The notes: generated by a model not told the origin, from the sequence alone. Shown: positions 32,276 to 42,744, counted from the first letter of the stretch. The stretch is DNA of 62,354 bases from Lacunisphaera sp. (GCA_029945445.1 JAQSCO010000006.1:1-62354); one strand, 5' to 3'. A program made the numbers and translations.

Positions 32276-34882
32276 ATGCAAACCCACGGGCCCAAGCGCA
32301 TCTACACCCCGCAGTCCCTCGAATTCTGGTTCGCCCAGCTGGAGGCTGAATGGGAGGGGCAATTCGGCGCCGATCAGGTGGAACGCGGCCAGGCCATGTA
32401 TCGCGACGGGGAAATCCGCGAGTTGGAGCTGGGGGCCAAGGACGCGATCATCCACCGGAAGGTCGAGAAGAAGGAGGAATACGCGGTCATTGAGTGGGAA
32501 GGGGACCGGATCAAGGTGCGTTCCTCCTCCACCGACCTTCTGCTGGCCAATGCCATTGCGGTCGCGGGGTTGCATGAGATCGAGGAGCTGCTGGTGGACG
32601 AGATGACGGCGCTGTTGCCGAGTGCGTCCGCCCGGGTCAGTCCCGCGACCAACGGCCATGCCGCGCCGAGCCACGGCACCACGAGCAGCGGCACGAACGG
32701 CGACAACGGCGACAACAGCGCGAAGGCCGACGCGCCCGCGCGCGACCTGCTGCTCAGCTTCACCACGAACGCCGACGGCCTGGTGTTCCTCGCCTACTGG
32801 AAGAGCGGCCGCAGCCGCATCCCCGCGCTGGGCAACACCGCCAACCACCCGACCGCCGCCGAGCGCGCCAAGCTCATCGCGCTGGCCACCTACGCGCGCA
32901 AGGCCCACTTCCGCTACAACCAGTCCACGCACGCCTACGCGCTCGACGCGCTGGCCGACATTCCGGGCTTCATTCGCGACCTGCTGCCACACTGGAAGAA
33001 GCAGTTCGCCCTCGAGCTCGACGTGAAGGTGGACAACCTCAAGCAGGGCGCCCGCGCCATCGAGATCGAGGCCGTGGCCGAGCGCCGCAACGGCGGCGGG
33101 TTGAACCTCCGCTGGATTTTCCGCGCCGGCGAGAAACTGCTCACCGAGGAGCAGGCCGCCGCGCTGCTCAAGCACGGCCGCACCCCGATGCTGCTGCCCG
33201 ACCTCGGCATCGTCACGATGACGCCGGAGAAGTGGGAGGGCTTCAACCAGTGGCGCCGCAACCTCGAGGAGTCGCAGGTCGGCGGCGAGATCCCGCCTTA
33301 CCTCATCTTTTCCCTGTTCAACGACCACCGCCTCAAGGTCACGCTCGGCACCGAGCTCGACACGTGGCGGCAGAAGGTCCTCACCGCGCCCGTCGCGCCG
33401 CCGGAGCTGCCGGAGTTCCTCCGCAATTACCAGCGCCGCGGCGTCGAGTGGATGCACCACCTCTGCGAGACCGAGTGCCACGGCCTCCTGGCCGACGAGA
33501 TGGGCCTCGGCAAGACCGCGCAGGTCATCGCCCTGCTGCGGGCGCGGCCGCTGGCGAAATACCGCCACGTCGTCGTGTGCCCGGCGAGCGTCGTGCCCGT
33601 GTGGCGCGAGGAGCTCGCGCGCTTCTACCCCGAGGCGAAGATCGACATCCTGAAATCAGGCAATGATTTCAAAACCAACAAAGGCCCCTGCATCTGGCTG
33701 GCCAGCTACACGCAGCTCCGCAAGCACCGCGCGCTGCTCGACACGACGGAGTTCGGCTACGCGGTCCTCGACGAGGGCCAGTTCATCAAGAATCCCGACG
33801 CCAAGGTCACGCAGGCGTGCTTCGCCATCAAGACGCAGCACCGCCTCGTGCTCACCGGCACGCCGCTGGAGAACCGCCAGCTCGACCTGTGGTCCATCTT
33901 CCGCTACCTGCTGCCCGGCCTGCTCGGCTCGCGCGCGACGTTCGAGACGGCGCTGATCCAGGACCGCGAGCGCACCATGAACCGCCTGCGCCAGCAGGTG
34001 GCGCCGTTCATCCTCCGCCGCACCAAGAACGAGGTCGCCACCGAACTGCCGCCCAAGGTCGAGATGGACCTGCTCTGCCCGCTCAGCGAGGTGCAGCGCG
34101 CCGAGTATGCGCGCATCTGCACCGAGGGCCTGGCCCGGCTCGGCGAGGACATCGGCCTCGCGTTGCGGGAAAAATCCTTCGGCTTCCTCGCGCTGCTCAC
34201 GCGCCTCCGCCAGGTGTGCTGCGACCCGGACCTGCTGCCGTGGCTCAATTCGCCGCTCACCGACAGCGGCAAGCTGCAGCTGCTCGTCGAGAAGCTCAGC
34301 GAGATCGTGGCCAGCGGCCACAAGGTCGTCATCTTTTCGCAGTTCGTGACGCTGCTCGACCGCGTGCGCACGGCGCTCGACGAGCACTACCCGGATCTGC
34401 CGCGCTACGAGATCACCGGCATGACGGTCGACCGGCAGAAACCGGTGAAGGATTTCCAGTCGGCGCAGGGCGCGGCGGCGATGCTGGTGAGCCTCAAGGC
34501 CGCCGGCACGGGCATCACGCTGCACGCGGCGGACTATGTCTTCCTGCTCGACCCGTGGTGGAATCCCGCGGTCGAGGACCAGGCCATCGATCGTGTGCAC
34601 CGCATCGGCCAGACGAACACGGTGTTCGTCTACCGCATGGTCACGGCCGGCACGATCGAGGAGCGCATCCAGGCGCTGAAGGTCGAGAAGAAGCAGCTCT
34701 TCAACCAGGTGGTCGGCAACCACACGGGCGACTTCGAGTGGACGAAGCACTTCACCTCGCTGAACAACCTCATCCAGCTCAGTTCGGTGGACACGGGCGA
34801 AACCGACCTGCTGAACGCCGCGGTGGCGGTGCCGGTCGTGGCCCCCGCGGCCCCGGATACGCCGCCGACCGGCGGGCAGTAA
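32276..34882 (+). CDS. SNF2 family DEAD-like helicase
   Basis: 868 residues. The SNF2 ATPase core is complete: QRRGVEWMHHL, DEMGLGKTAQVIALL (Walker A), LDEGQFIKN (a DEGQ variant of DExx), LTGTPLENRQLDLWSIFRYLLP, and the C-terminal VIFSQF, VSLKAAGTGITLHAADYVFLLDPWWNP and DRVHRIGQ. The N-terminus resembles a SWIM domain region (RGQAMYRDGEIRELEL) but the metal-binding cysteines are replaced (VRSSSTD). It would remodel DNA-protein complexes. Start ATG at 32276. It is divergent from the GT4 gene; the 190-base gap between them shows no clear motif. Confidence 0.95.
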   Translation: MQTHGPKRIYTPQSLEFWFAQLEAEWEGQFGADQVERGQAMYRDGEIRELELGAKDAIIHRKVEKKEEYAVIEWEGDRIKVRSSSTDLLLANAIAVAGLHEIEELLVDEMTALLPSASARVSPATNGHAAPSHGTTSSGTNGDNGDNSAKADAPARDLLLSFTTNADGLVFLAYWKSGRSRIPALGNTANHPTAAERAKLIALATYARKAHFRYNQSTHAYALDALADIPGFIRDLLPHWKKQFALELDVKVDNLKQGARAIEIEAVAERRNGGGLNLRWIFRAGEKLLTEEQAAALLKHGRTPMLLPDLGIVTMTPEKWEGFNQWRRNLEESQVGGEIPPYLIFSLFNDHRLKVTLGTELDTWRQKVLTAPVAPPELPEFLRNYQRRGVEWMHHLCETECHGLLADEMGLGKTAQVIALLRARPLAKYRHVVVCPASVVPVWREELARFYPEAKIDILKSGNDFKTNKGPCIWLASYTQLRKHRALLDTTEFGYAVLDEGQFIKNPDAKVTQACFAIKTQHRLVLTGTPLENRQLDLWSIFRYLLPGLLGSRATFETALIQDRERTMNRLRQQVAPFILRRTKNEVATELPPKVEMDLLCPLSEVQRAEYARICTEGLARLGEDIGLALREKSFGFLALLTRLRQVCCDPDLLPWLNSPLTDSGKLQLLVEKLSEIVASGHKVVIFSQFVTLLDRVRTALDEHYPDLPRYEITGMTVDRQKPVKDFQSAQGAAAMLVSLKAAGTGITLHAADYVFLLDPWWNPAVEDQAIDRVHRIGQTNTVFVYRMVTAGTIEERIQALKVEKKQLFNQVVGNHTGDFEWTKHFTSLNNLIQLSSVDTGETDLLNAAVAVPVVAPAAPDTPPTGGQ

Positions 34883-35019
34883 TGCAGTGGGCCGGGCCGG
34901 CGCTTGCCCCCGGGCCGGCCGACCGACCAGCGGCCGACCAGCAGGAACAATCCTTGTCAGCTTCGCGCTGGCTCGCATCGTGGAGCCGTGCGAATCGCGC
35001 GTCACCGCCCGGAGGCCTC

Positions 35020-36810
35020 ATGAAGGAAGTAGTGCCGCAAATCTATGAGCGGTTGCTGCGCCTGCTGCGCTGGCGCCTGTGGATCGTCGAGAAACTCAGT
35101 CCCTCACCGTGGCAGGAAACGCTGTGTTGGGCGGCGGTGGCCGGCGTGCTGGGGGCGCTCTCCGCGCTGCTCTTCCGGGGTGGCATCGACCTGTTGCACA
35201 GCCTGCTGACCGGAAACCGGGAGGGCATCGTGGATTCGTTCCGGGATCTGGAATGGTGGCAGCGGCTGGCCGTCCCCGCCGTGGGCGGGCTCATGGCGGG
35301 CCTGGTGCTGCTGTTCGGCAAGCGCCTGCACCGCGGGCAGAGCTCGACCGACTACATGGAGGCGATCCTCATCGGCAGCGGCGAAATCCCGGTGCGCGCC
35401 ACGCTGGTGAAGAGCACGGCGGCGATGTGCTCGATCGCGTCCGGCGGCTCGATCGGGCGCGAGGGCCCGCTGGTGCAGCTGGCGGCCGTCTCCGCCTCGT
35501 GGCTGGGCCGCTGGCGGAAATTTTCGGCGCCGCAGCTGCGCCTGCTGGTGGCGTGCGGCGCGGCCTCGGGCATCGCCTCGGCTTACAACGCGCCAATCGC
35601 CGGATCCTTCTTCGTGGCCGAGATCATCCTCGGCACGATCGCCATGGAGAGCCTCGGGCCGCTCGTCGTGGCGGCGGTCGCGGCGACACTGACCATGCGG
35701 GCGCTGTCGGACGCCCACACGCTCTACAAGGTGCCGGACTTCACGCTGCACTCGCTCTGGGAAATCGGGCCGTTCGTGGTGCTCGGGCTGCTGGCCGGCA
35801 TGGTGGGCCCGGTTTTCCTGCGCTCGCTGCGCCAGGCCGAGCGGGTGTTTGCCGCCACCCGCCTGCCGCTGCCGGCGCGGCTGGCCCTCGGCGGGCTCGT
35901 GGTCGGCGGTCTGGCGGTCTGGGTGCCGGAAGTCTGCGGCAACGGCTACAGCGTGGTGGTGGGGATCCTCAACGGCCAACTGGCCTGGCAGCTCCTCGTG
36001 CTGGTGCTCGTGTGCAAGTGGGTCGCGACGGCGGCGTCGTTCGGCTCGGGCGCGCCGGGCGGCGTGTTCACGCCGACGCTCTTCATGGGCGCGACGCTGG
36101 GCTACCTGTTCGGCTTCGCGGTGCATGCCGTCTGGCCGCTCGGGGCGGCGGACCCGCAGGCGTTCGCGCTCGTGGGCATGGGCGCGCTGCTCGCGGCGGC
36201 CAGCCACGCCCCGATCATGGCCATCATCCTGCTCTTCGAGATGACGCTCAGCTACGACATCATCATGCCGCTGATGTTGTGCTGCGTGGTGGCCTACTAC
36301 ACGGCGCGCGGCATCGAGGACCAGTCGCTCTACAGCGAGGTGCTCAAGAAGAAGGCCGCCGACGCCCCCGAGCCGGTGCGGCTGCCCGGCGTGGTGGCGG
36401 ACCTCGCCAAGGCCCAACTCACGCCCGTGCGCGATACCGCGCGGTTTGAGGCCATCGCGCGCGAGTTCCTGGATTCCCGGCAGGAGGAAATCTACGTCAC
36501 GGCGGAGGACGGGAAATACGCCGGCGCCATTTCGCTGCACGACATCAAGCCCTACCTGAACGACGCGTCGGTGGCGGCGCACGTCATCGCGGGTGACCTG
36601 GTGCGGGACGACGTGGCGACGGTGGCGAAACAGGCCTCGCTGGCCGAGGCGCTGCGCGTGTTCGCCCAGCATCCCGGGCAGACTTTGCCCGTGGTCGACC
36701 CGGCGGACGGACGGCTGGCGGGCATTTTGGTGAAGAACGACCTTCTGCTGGCGCTGCTCGAGGGCCGCACGGCCGAGAAGCAGGGCAGCCAGCCCCCGTG
36801 GCGGATTTGA
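35020..36810 (+). CDS. clcA: CLC-type chloride channel/antiporter with CBS domains
   Basis: 596 residues. The CLC selectivity motifs are present: GSIGREGP with the gating glutamate at residue 148, GSGAPGGVFTPTLFMGA, and the helix IASAYNAPIAGSFFVAE with its internal acidic residue. A C-terminal extension of about 150 residues forms two CBS domains (DIKPYLNDASVAAHVIAGDL, VVDPADGRLAGILVKNDLLLAL). It moves chloride, probably in exchange for protons. Start ATG at 35020 with GGAGG nine bases upstream. A longer frame starting inside the SNF2 gene is a shadow. Confidence 0.94.
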   Translation: MKEVVPQIYERLLRLLRWRLWIVEKLSPSPWQETLCWAAVAGVLGALSALLFRGGIDLLHSLLTGNREGIVDSFRDLEWWQRLAVPAVGGLMAGLVLLFGKRLHRGQSSTDYMEAILIGSGEIPVRATLVKSTAAMCSIASGGSIGREGPLVQLAAVSASWLGRWRKFSAPQLRLLVACGAASGIASAYNAPIAGSFFVAEIILGTIAMESLGPLVVAAVAATLTMRALSDAHTLYKVPDFTLHSLWEIGPFVVLGLLAGMVGPVFLRSLRQAERVFAATRLPLPARLALGGLVVGGLAVWVPEVCGNGYSVVVGILNGQLAWQLLVLVLVCKWVATAASFGSGAPGGVFTPTLFMGATLGYLFGFAVHAVWPLGAADPQAFALVGMGALLAAASHAPIMAIILLFEMTLSYDIIMPLMLCCVVAYYTARGIEDQSLYSEVLKKKAADAPEPVRLPGVVADLAKAQLTPVRDTARFEAIAREFLDSRQEEIYVTAEDGKYAGAISLHDIKPYLNDASVAAHVIAGDLVRDDVATVAKQASLAEALRVFAQHPGQTLPVVDPADGRLAGILVKNDLLLALLEGRTAEKQGSQPPWRI

Positions 36811-36856
36811 GCGGGTGGGGCGGGGCAGGTAGCGGGCACGCCGCGTTTTCCGCGTT

Positions 36857-36889
36857 CGTCACACAGGCGTCACGAAACCGTAACACAGG
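36857..36889 (+). promoter_or_regulatory. PhoB box-like triple direct repeat upstream of the porin-pstS genes
   Basis: Three contiguous 11-base units, CGTCACACAGG, CGTCACGAAAC and CGTAACACAGG, end 76 bases before the porin start codon. An 11-base repeat of a GTCAC/GTAAC core is the PhoB binding pattern. The downstream genes are phosphate-uptake genes, which supports the reading. The remainder of this 155-base gap contains no other clear motif. Confidence 0.8.
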
Positions 36890-36965
36890 CCGGCTACTCT
36901 GCCGGCTTCGCTCCGGCATTCCGGCCGGGGCGATTCACCAAACCAGCACTCCACCGACTCCTCAC

Positions 36966-38216
36966 ATGTTTAAGTTCAAATCCATTATGTTTGCGGCGGT
37001 CGCCCTTTTTGGCGGCGCCGGCCTCGCTAACGCCCAAGACAGCGGTCCGCTCATTGACCTGCTCGTGAAGAAGGGGCTCATCAACGATCAGGAAGGCGAG
37101 AATCTCCGCGCCGATCTGGCCCGCGATGCCGCCTCCGCCGTAACCGCTACGATCTCGGGCGGCAAGAGTACCTCCTCGCTTTCGATTGCCGGTCGCCTTC
37201 AGGTCCAGTATGCGGGTTTGAGTACAAATGTTGACGGAGTGGCGGTGAATCCGAACCGTCCGACCGCGCATTTTTTCCTGCGCCGCATTTACCTCGGCGC
37301 CAAAGCCAACCTGGGCAACGGCTGGAGCTCGAGCCTCAACTATGATTTCGCCGGCTCGACTTTCGACGAGGCGAAGATCACCTGGGCCCAGAGCGATGCC
37401 TTCAACTTGGACATCGGATTCCGCAAGGTGCCGTTCGGTCTCGAGGAATGGTATACCTCCTCCGGCAGTCTGAAGGCCATCGAACGTTCTCCGGCGACCC
37501 GCTATTGGGTCGAGGGCAACAATGGGCGTCGTCTTGGTGCCGGCAGCTACCGCATCGGCCTCTATGCCGGTGGCAAGAATGACGCAGGCTTCTTCTATAA
37601 TGTGGCGGTGACCAACCCCGAGCGGGATGAATCCGCGGCGGGTGTGGCCAACGCGGGCTCCGCCACGAACAACAACTTGGCCTATTGGGGCAATGTCGGT
37701 TACAAAGTGACCTCGACCGAGGGACTTAATTATGTGTTCAGTGCCTCCGCCGGCCTGCTACCCGATCAGGGCAGCAAGACATTCGGAACCGGCCACGACC
37801 TCACGGTTTACAACGCCTTTGCGGAAATCAACCAAGGAGCCTGGGATCTGCAGTTGGAATATTTCGGCAGCAGCAACCAGCAGGGCGTTTCGGCCACGCA
37901 GGATTCCAAGAGCAGTGCCTACTCGATCCAGCCGTCCTACAAGGTGGGTGAATTCTGGGAGCTCACGACCCGCTACACCTACGTCGACTCCGACGGTCGC
38001 GGCGTGAATCTCAGCGATGGCATCCGCTCCGCGCCGGGCGGTGCCACCATGAACAACATGTCCGAATGGTATTTCGGTTTCACCCGCTTCTTCCGCGGCA
38101 ACGATGTGAAGTGGCAGCTCGGCTATATCGTGGGCGAGTCCAACGAGACCATCATCGGCGGCACGGCTCACGCCAAGACTGAAGGCGTTCGCAGCCAGAT
38201 GCAGGTCAACTTCTGA
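36966..38216 (+). CDS. phosphate-selective porin, OprP/OprO family
   Basis: 416 residues. A signal peptide (FAAVALFGGAGLANAQ) is followed by a short coiled-coil-like segment (LIDLLVKKGLINDQEGENLRADL) and then alternating beta strands of a porin barrel ending in aromatic QMQVNF, as outer-membrane proteins do. RRIYLGAKANLGNGWSSSLNYDFA and VPFGLEEWYTSSG resemble the OprP/OprO group. It would admit phosphate or polyphosphate to the periplasm. It is led by PhoB-like repeats and lies 37 bases before pstS. Confidence 0.9.
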   Translation: MFKFKSIMFAAVALFGGAGLANAQDSGPLIDLLVKKGLINDQEGENLRADLARDAASAVTATISGGKSTSSLSIAGRLQVQYAGLSTNVDGVAVNPNRPTAHFFLRRIYLGAKANLGNGWSSSLNYDFAGSTFDEAKITWAQSDAFNLDIGFRKVPFGLEEWYTSSGSLKAIERSPATRYWVEGNNGRRLGAGSYRIGLYAGGKNDAGFFYNVAVTNPERDESAAGVANAGSATNNNLAYWGNVGYKVTSTEGLNYVFSASAGLLPDQGSKTFGTGHDLTVYNAFAEINQGAWDLQLEYFGSSNQQGVSATQDSKSSAYSIQPSYKVGEFWELTTRYTYVDSDGRGVNLSDGIRSAPGGATMNNMSEWYFGFTRFFRGNDVKWQLGYIVGESNETIIGGTAHAKTEGVRSQMQVNF

Positions 38217-38253
38217 TCCTTCCCTCATCATCAACTTCCACCCAGCCATCCAC

Positions 38254-39069
38254 ATGAAAAGATTCCTCCTCCTCACCACCGCCGCCTTGGCGGTCGTTTC
38301 CCTCTCTGCCCAGAAGCTCGTCATCAAGGGCTCCGACACGCTCGGTGCCAAGCTCGTGCCCATGCTGGCCGAGGACTACAAGGCCCGGAATGCCGGCGTC
38401 ACCTTTGAAATCGCCGCCGAGGGATCGACCACCGGCATTGCCGCCATCATCGACACCACGGCCCAGATCGGCATGTCCAGCCGGCGCGCCAAGCCCACCG
38501 AGATGTCCGCCGGCACCGCCAAAGGTATCACCCTCAAGCCGACGGTCGTGGCCTACGACGGCATTGGCGTGATTGTCAACGGCGCCAGCCCGGTCGGCGC
38601 ACTGACCAAGCGTCAAGTCGAACAGATCTTCGCGGGCGACATCACTGATTGGTCGCAGGTCGGTGGTCCCGCAGGCAAGATCTCGGTCTACACGCGTAAC
38701 ACTTCCTCGGGCACTTACGCCGACTTCAAGGAACTCGCCATGAAGAAGCGCGACTACGCCCCTTCCTCCCAGAAGATGGCCGGCAACGAGCAGATCGCCG
38801 CCGAGGTGGCCAAGAACGCCAACGGTATCGGCTATGTGGGTCTCGCCTACCTGACCGACCCGGGAATAAAGACGGTCTCGATTGAGGGCTCCCTGCCCAC
38901 CGAGAAGACCGTGATCGCGAAGTCCTATCCCTACGCCCGTCCGACGTTCTACTACACGAACGGCGAACCGGTCGGTGAGGCGGCCAAGTTTGTCGAGTTT
39001 ACCCTCAGTGACGAAGGCCAGAAGGTCGTCCGCAAGGTCGGCTTTGTGCCGGTTCGCCCGCTGAACTGA
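38254..39069 (+). CDS. pstS: phosphate ABC transporter substrate-binding protein
   Basis: 271 residues with a signal peptide (FLLLTTAALAVVSLSA). The phosphate-binding fold is clear: VIKGSDTLGAKLVPMLAEDY, EGSTTGIAAIIDTTAQIGMSSR and RNTSSGTYADFKELA, ending in EGQKVVRKVGFVPV. It captures phosphate in the periplasm and passes it to PstCA. Residues DTLG and SGT correspond to phosphate-contact loops. It is cotranscribed with the porin (37-base gap). A hairpin follows it before pstC, consistent with higher PstS than permease expression. Confidence 0.95.
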   Translation: MKRFLLLTTAALAVVSLSAQKLVIKGSDTLGAKLVPMLAEDYKARNAGVTFEIAAEGSTTGIAAIIDTTAQIGMSSRRAKPTEMSAGTAKGITLKPTVVAYDGIGVIVNGASPVGALTKRQVEQIFAGDITDWSQVGGPAGKISVYTRNTSSGTYADFKELAMKKRDYAPSSQKMAGNEQIAAEVAKNANGIGYVGLAYLTDPGIKTVSIEGSLPTEKTVIAKSYPYARPTFYYTNGEPVGEAAKFVEFTLSDEGQKVVRKVGFVPVRPLN

Positions 39070-39093
39070 GCCGATTAAGTTAAGTGTGCATCG

Positions 39094-39131
39094 CCGCCCG
39101 CAGCCCATGCCCGGACTGCGGGCGGACCTTT
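39094..39131 (+). terminator. partial terminator between pstS and pstC
   Basis: Stem CCGCCCGCAG / CTGCGGGCGG (39094-39103 and 39116-39125) with a 12-base loop, followed by ACCTTTT. It could reduce transcription from pstS into pstC. A second PhoB-like repeat starts immediately after it. Confidence 0.65.
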
Positions 39132-39153
39132 TGTAACCTAACCGTAACCTGAC
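39132..39153 (+). promoter_or_regulatory. PhoB box-like repeat upstream of pstC
   Basis: Two adjacent 11-base units, TGTAACCTAAC and CGTAACCTGAC, lie 30-51 bases before the pstC start. They share the GTAAC core with the third unit at 36879-36889. This suggests a second phosphate-controlled promoter for pstCAB. Confidence 0.75.
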
Positions 39154-39182
39154 CCGGTTGACCGACCCCCGGGGCCGGCCCG

Positions 39183-40853
39183 ATGCTCCGAGTGCCCATC
39201 GCAATGCCTGTCGTCGTCGAAACCACCCCGTCCGTCCGCCTGCCGACCCGCGTAGCCCTCTTGCGCAAGCGCCGCGGCTGGTTTTTCGGGCTGAGCGGCG
39301 ACCAGTTCGTCAAATACGTCTTCCAGGGCAACGCGATGGTCTCGATCATCGTGCTCGGCCTCATTACCTTCACGATCTTCAAGGACGCTGTCGGCTTCCT
39401 GCCCATGAACCACGCCAACCTCGTGGTCTACCGCGTCGCGGGGCTGGAGTATGTGGACCTGTATCGCTCTCAGGTCACGGCGCACAGCGCCATCTCGCGT
39501 TACCTCGCCAGCGTGCGGTCGCACCAGCTGGACATTCTGACCAAGCAGGAGGGCCTCGCGCCCGCCGCCGCCATGGCACGCCTCGCGGGCTTCGACCAGT
39601 TTGCGAACAGCTTTGCCGACACCATCAACGAACAGGAGACCTTGCTCGGCACCATGACCGACCTCGTGACGGCGGTGAAGGAACGCCAGAAGGTGGCGGA
39701 GGACCTGGTCGAGGCGAAGCGGAACCTGCTCGCCGCCCGGCGCGGGGCGACGGCCGAGCGCGCCGCGGCACTGCAGAAGGAGGTCGACGCCATCACGCCC
39801 GAGGTGATCGACTTCAAGGCCGAGATCCAGCCGCTGCGGGCGCTGAAGCCCGACCTCACCAAGGCCAATGCCACCCAGGTGGCGGCCATGAAGGCGCTGG
39901 TGGCGGTGCCCCCGAAATTCTCCGACCCGGAACTGAACCGCCAGATGGCGAAGTTCCAGGGGTTCGTCGCCGGCTATTTCACTGAAATGGAGACCACGGC
40001 GCAAAAGATGGCGGCGTGGGACCAGAACCGGCCCATCGGCTGGTGGGAATCCTTCACCGCCTACGCCTTCGGGCGCGAGTGGGTGACGGCGAGTTTCTGG
40101 CAGGACTGGTATGGCGTGATACCGCTACTCACCGGCTCGCTGCTCATCTCCTTCATCGCGCTGCTCATCGCGCTGCCGCTCGGCGTCGCCGCGGCGGTCT
40201 ACGTGAATCAGGTGGCGCGGCCGGCGGAGCAGAAGTTCATCAAGCCCTACATCGAGTTCATCTCCGCCATCCCGAGCGTGGTGCTCGGCTTTTTCGGCAT
40301 CGCGATGCTCGGCGAAACGCTGCGCCGCCTCTCGCAGTGGCCGGCGCTCGACTGGGTGCCGGGTTTCCCGATGGCCGAGCGCCTCAACGCCACCACCGCG
40401 GCCTGCCTGCTCGCGCTCATGGCGATCCCGACCATCTTCTCGCTGGCCGAGGACGCCATCAACAACGTCCCGCGCTCCTTCAAGGAGGCCTCGCTGGCGC
40501 TCGGCGCCACCCGGCTGCAGACCACGCTGCGCATCATCGTGCCCGCCGCGCTCTCCGGCATCATGGCCGCCATCCTGCTCGGCTTCGGCCGCGTGATCGG
40601 CGAGACGATGGTCGTGCTGCTTTGCGCGGGCAACCGCATCCAGATTCCCGACTTCAGCGCCGGGGTGGGCGTCATCTTCCAGCCGGTGCACACCATGACC
40701 GGCATCATCGCGCAGGAGATGGGCGAGGTGGTGCGCAACAGCATCCACTACCGGGCGCTTTTCATGGTCGGCGTCGTGCTTTTCCTGATCTCCCTCCTCA
40801 TCAACTGGCTCGCGCAGAAAATCGTGCGCCGCTACCGGATCGTCGCCACATGA
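39183..40853 (+). CDS. pstC: phosphate ABC transporter permease PstC, with a large periplasmic insertion
   Basis: 556 residues, against about 320 in E. coli PstC. After the first membrane helix (near 50-68) comes a soluble segment of about 240 residues, including a predicted coiled coil at about 159-222 ([20 protein letters not shown]). The permease core then starts near residue 312, with [17 protein letters not shown], the EAA loop [26 protein letters not shown] and a normal C-terminus. It forms the channel with PstA, and the genes overlap by four bases. The extra domain may interact with PstS or the envelope. Confidence 0.94.
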   Translation: MLRVPIAMPVVVETTPSVRLPTRVALLRKRRGWFFGLSGDQFVKYVFQGNAMVSIIVLGLITFTIFKDAVGFLPMNHANLVVYRVAGLEYVDLYRSQVTAHSAISRYLASVRSHQLDILTKQEGLAPAAAMARLAGFDQFANSFADTINEQETLLGTMTDLVTAVKERQKVAEDLVEAKRNLLAARRGATAERAAALQKEVDAITPEVIDFKAEIQPLRALKPDLTKANATQVAAMKALVAVPPKFSDPELNRQMAKFQGFVAGYFTEMETTAQKMAAWDQNRPIGWWESFTAYAFGREWVTASFWQDWYGVIPLLTGSLLISFIALLIALPLGVAAAVYVNQVARPAEQKFIKPYIEFISAIPSVVLGFFGIAMLGETLRRLSQWPALDWVPGFPMAERLNATTAACLLALMAIPTIFSLAEDAINNVPRSFKEASLALGATRLQTTLRIIVPAALSGIMAAILLGFGRVIGETMVVLLCAGNRIQIPDFSAGVGVIFQPVHTMTGIIAQEMGEVVRNSIHYRALFMVGVVLFLISLLINWLAQKIVRRYRIVAT

Positions 40854-41893
40854 GCACCACCGCGGCGGCCATCTTCAACCGGCCCACGCCTGCCAAGCGC
40901 GCCGAGACGGTCGTGTTCTGGCTGCTGCGCCTGGCCACCTACTTTGTGCTCTTTTGTGCGGCCTTCATCTTCATCGACATCGGCTGGAAGGGCGGGTCGG
41001 TGGTTTTCCGGACGCAGGCCCCGTTCCTCAACGTGCCTTTCCTGACCGAGGCGCCGGAGACACTGAACGTCTTCACGCTCGACGGCCAACCGCGGACGAT
41101 GGGCGATCGCGCCTTCCGGGCGTTCAAGGCCACCCACGAGGCCGAGTTGAAGGGGGTGCGCATCGAGACCTACGTCTACTCGGCGGGGGGCATCTTTCCC
41201 AACATCGTCGGCACGGTGCTCCTCGTCGCCGGTTCGGTCCTCATCGCGCTGGTGCTGGGCGTGCTCAGCGCCATCTACCTCAGCGAGTATGCCACCGACG
41301 GCCCGTTCATCCGCTTCCTCCGGCTCGCCATCATCAACCTCGCCGGCGTGCCCTCGATTGTCTTCGGCCTGTTCGGCTTCGGCCTGTTCGTCATCGCGCT
41401 GGATTTCGGCGTCTCGCTGCTCGCGGGTTGGCTGACCATGGCGTTCATGGTGCTGCCGATCATCATCACGGCGTCGGAGGAGGCGCTCAAGGCCGTGCCG
41501 CGCGGCTACCGCGAGGGCTCGCTGGCGCTCGGCGCCACCAAGTTCCAGGCCATCACCACCAACGTGCTGCCCTACGCGCTGCCGGGCATCCTGACCTCCT
41601 CCGTGCTGTCCATCGCCCGCGTGGCCGGCGAGACCGCGCCCATCATGTTCACGGCCGCCTTCGTCGTGCGCGACGAGCTGCCGTGGCAGGTGGCGAAGTG
41701 GACGGACTTCTTCTTTCAGGGCGTCATGGCGCTGCCGTATCACATCTACGTCGTCGCCTCCAAGATCCCGCAGAACGAATACACGCGCGATGTCCAGTAT
41801 GGCACGGCATTTGTCTTCCTCTTCACCGTCGCGGCCATCGCCATGACCGCGGTCATCCTCCGCCAGCGCCTCCGCAAACGCTACAAATGGTAA
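40850..41893 (+). CDS. pstA: phosphate ABC transporter permease PstA
   Basis: 347 residues with six membrane helices. The cytoplasmic EAA loop [29 protein letters not shown] contacts PstB. The first periplasmic loop (residues 45-115) is longer than in E. coli PstA, as in the PstC partner. Start ATG at 40850 overlaps the pstC stop by four bases, which indicates coupled translation. ATG at 41887 or 41911 of pstB follows directly. Confidence 0.95.
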   Translation: MSTTAAAIFNRPTPAKRAETVVFWLLRLATYFVLFCAAFIFIDIGWKGGSVVFRTQAPFLNVPFLTEAPETLNVFTLDGQPRTMGDRAFRAFKATHEAELKGVRIETYVYSAGGIFPNIVGTVLLVAGSVLIALVLGVLSAIYLSEYATDGPFIRFLRLAIINLAGVPSIVFGLFGFGLFVIALDFGVSLLAGWLTMAFMVLPIIITASEEALKAVPRGYREGSLALGATKFQAITTNVLPYALPGILTSSVLSIARVAGETAPIMFTAAFVVRDELPWQVAKWTDFFFQGVMALPYHIYVVASKIPQNEYTRDVQYGTAFVFLFTVAAIAMTAVILRQRLRKRYKW

Positions 41894-41910
41894 CCACCAC
41901 TCTTTCCCCC

Positions 41911-42744
41911 ATGTCCGAACCCGTTGTTCCCCCCACTGCCGTGCGCGCCATTTCCGTGGCCCCGGCCGCTCCGGTCGACGCGGCGGTCCGCGCCATCATC
42001 GAGATCGACGACATTGACTTCCATTACGGACCGGCGCGGGCCCTGCACGACATCACGCTCAACATCAAGGAGCGGCAGGTCACGGCCTTCATCGGGCCCT
42101 CCGGCTGCGGCAAGAGCACGCTGCTGCGCTGCCTCAACCGGATGAACGACCTGATCGACGGCGCGCGCGTCACCGCCGGCCAGATCCGCATCGACGGCGT
42201 GAACATCTACGACCCGCGGGTGGACGCCATCGAGCTGCGCAAGCGCGTCGGCATGGTTTTCCAGAAATCGAATCCCTTCCCCAAGTCCATCTACGACAAC
42301 ATCACCTACGGCCTCCGGATCCAGGGCGAGAAGAACAAGGGGCGGCTCGACGAGGTCGTCGAGCGCAGCCTGCGCGGCGCCGCGCTGTGGGACGAGGTCA
42401 AGGACCGCCTGCACGAGAGCGCGCTCGGCATGTCCGGCGGCCAGCAGCAGCGCCTCTGCATCGCCCGCGCCATCGCGGTCGAACCCGAGATCATCCTGAT
42501 GGACGAGCCCTGCTCGGCGCTCGACCCCATCGCCACCGCCAAGGTCGAGGAACTGATCCACGAATTGAAAAAGCAGTTCACCATCGTCATCGTGACGCAC
42601 AACATGCAGCAGGCCGCCCGCTGCTCCGACCGGACCGCCTTCTTTTACCTCGGCAAGCTCATCGAATTCGCCGATACCCGCACCATCTTCATGAACCCCG
42701 CCAATCCGCAGACCGAGGCGTATGTCTCGGGAAGATTCGGCTGA
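41911..42744 (+). CDS. pstB: phosphate ABC transporter ATP-binding protein
   Basis: 277 residues. Walker [20 protein letters not shown], signature [18 protein letters not shown], Walker [13 protein letters not shown] and switch [21 protein letters not shown] are all intact and specific for PstB. It powers phosphate import. ATG at 41887 overlaps the pstA stop and adds eight residues; both starts are in frame, and I report the second. The stop codon lies in the loop of a perfect hairpin. Confidence 0.96.
   Translation: MSEPVVPPTAVRAISVAPAAPVDAAVRAIIEIDDIDFHYGPARALHDITLNIKERQVTAFIGPSGCGKSTLLRCLNRMNDLIDGARVTAGQIRIDGVNIYDPRVDAIELRKRVGMVFQKSNPFPKSIYDNITYGLRIQGEKNKGRLDEVVERSLRGAALWDEVKDRLHESALGMSGGQQQRLCIARAIAVEPEIILMDEPCSALDPIATAKVEELIHELKKQFTIVIVTHNMQQAARCSDRTAFFYLGKLIEFADTRTIFMNPANPQTEAYVSGRFG

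Noticed and set aside
33817..35019. Upstream extension of the CLC antiporter frame into the SNF2 gene
   Set aside because: The extension is out of frame with SNF2 and low complexity. ATG at 35020 has a good GGAGG and begins the CLC protein.
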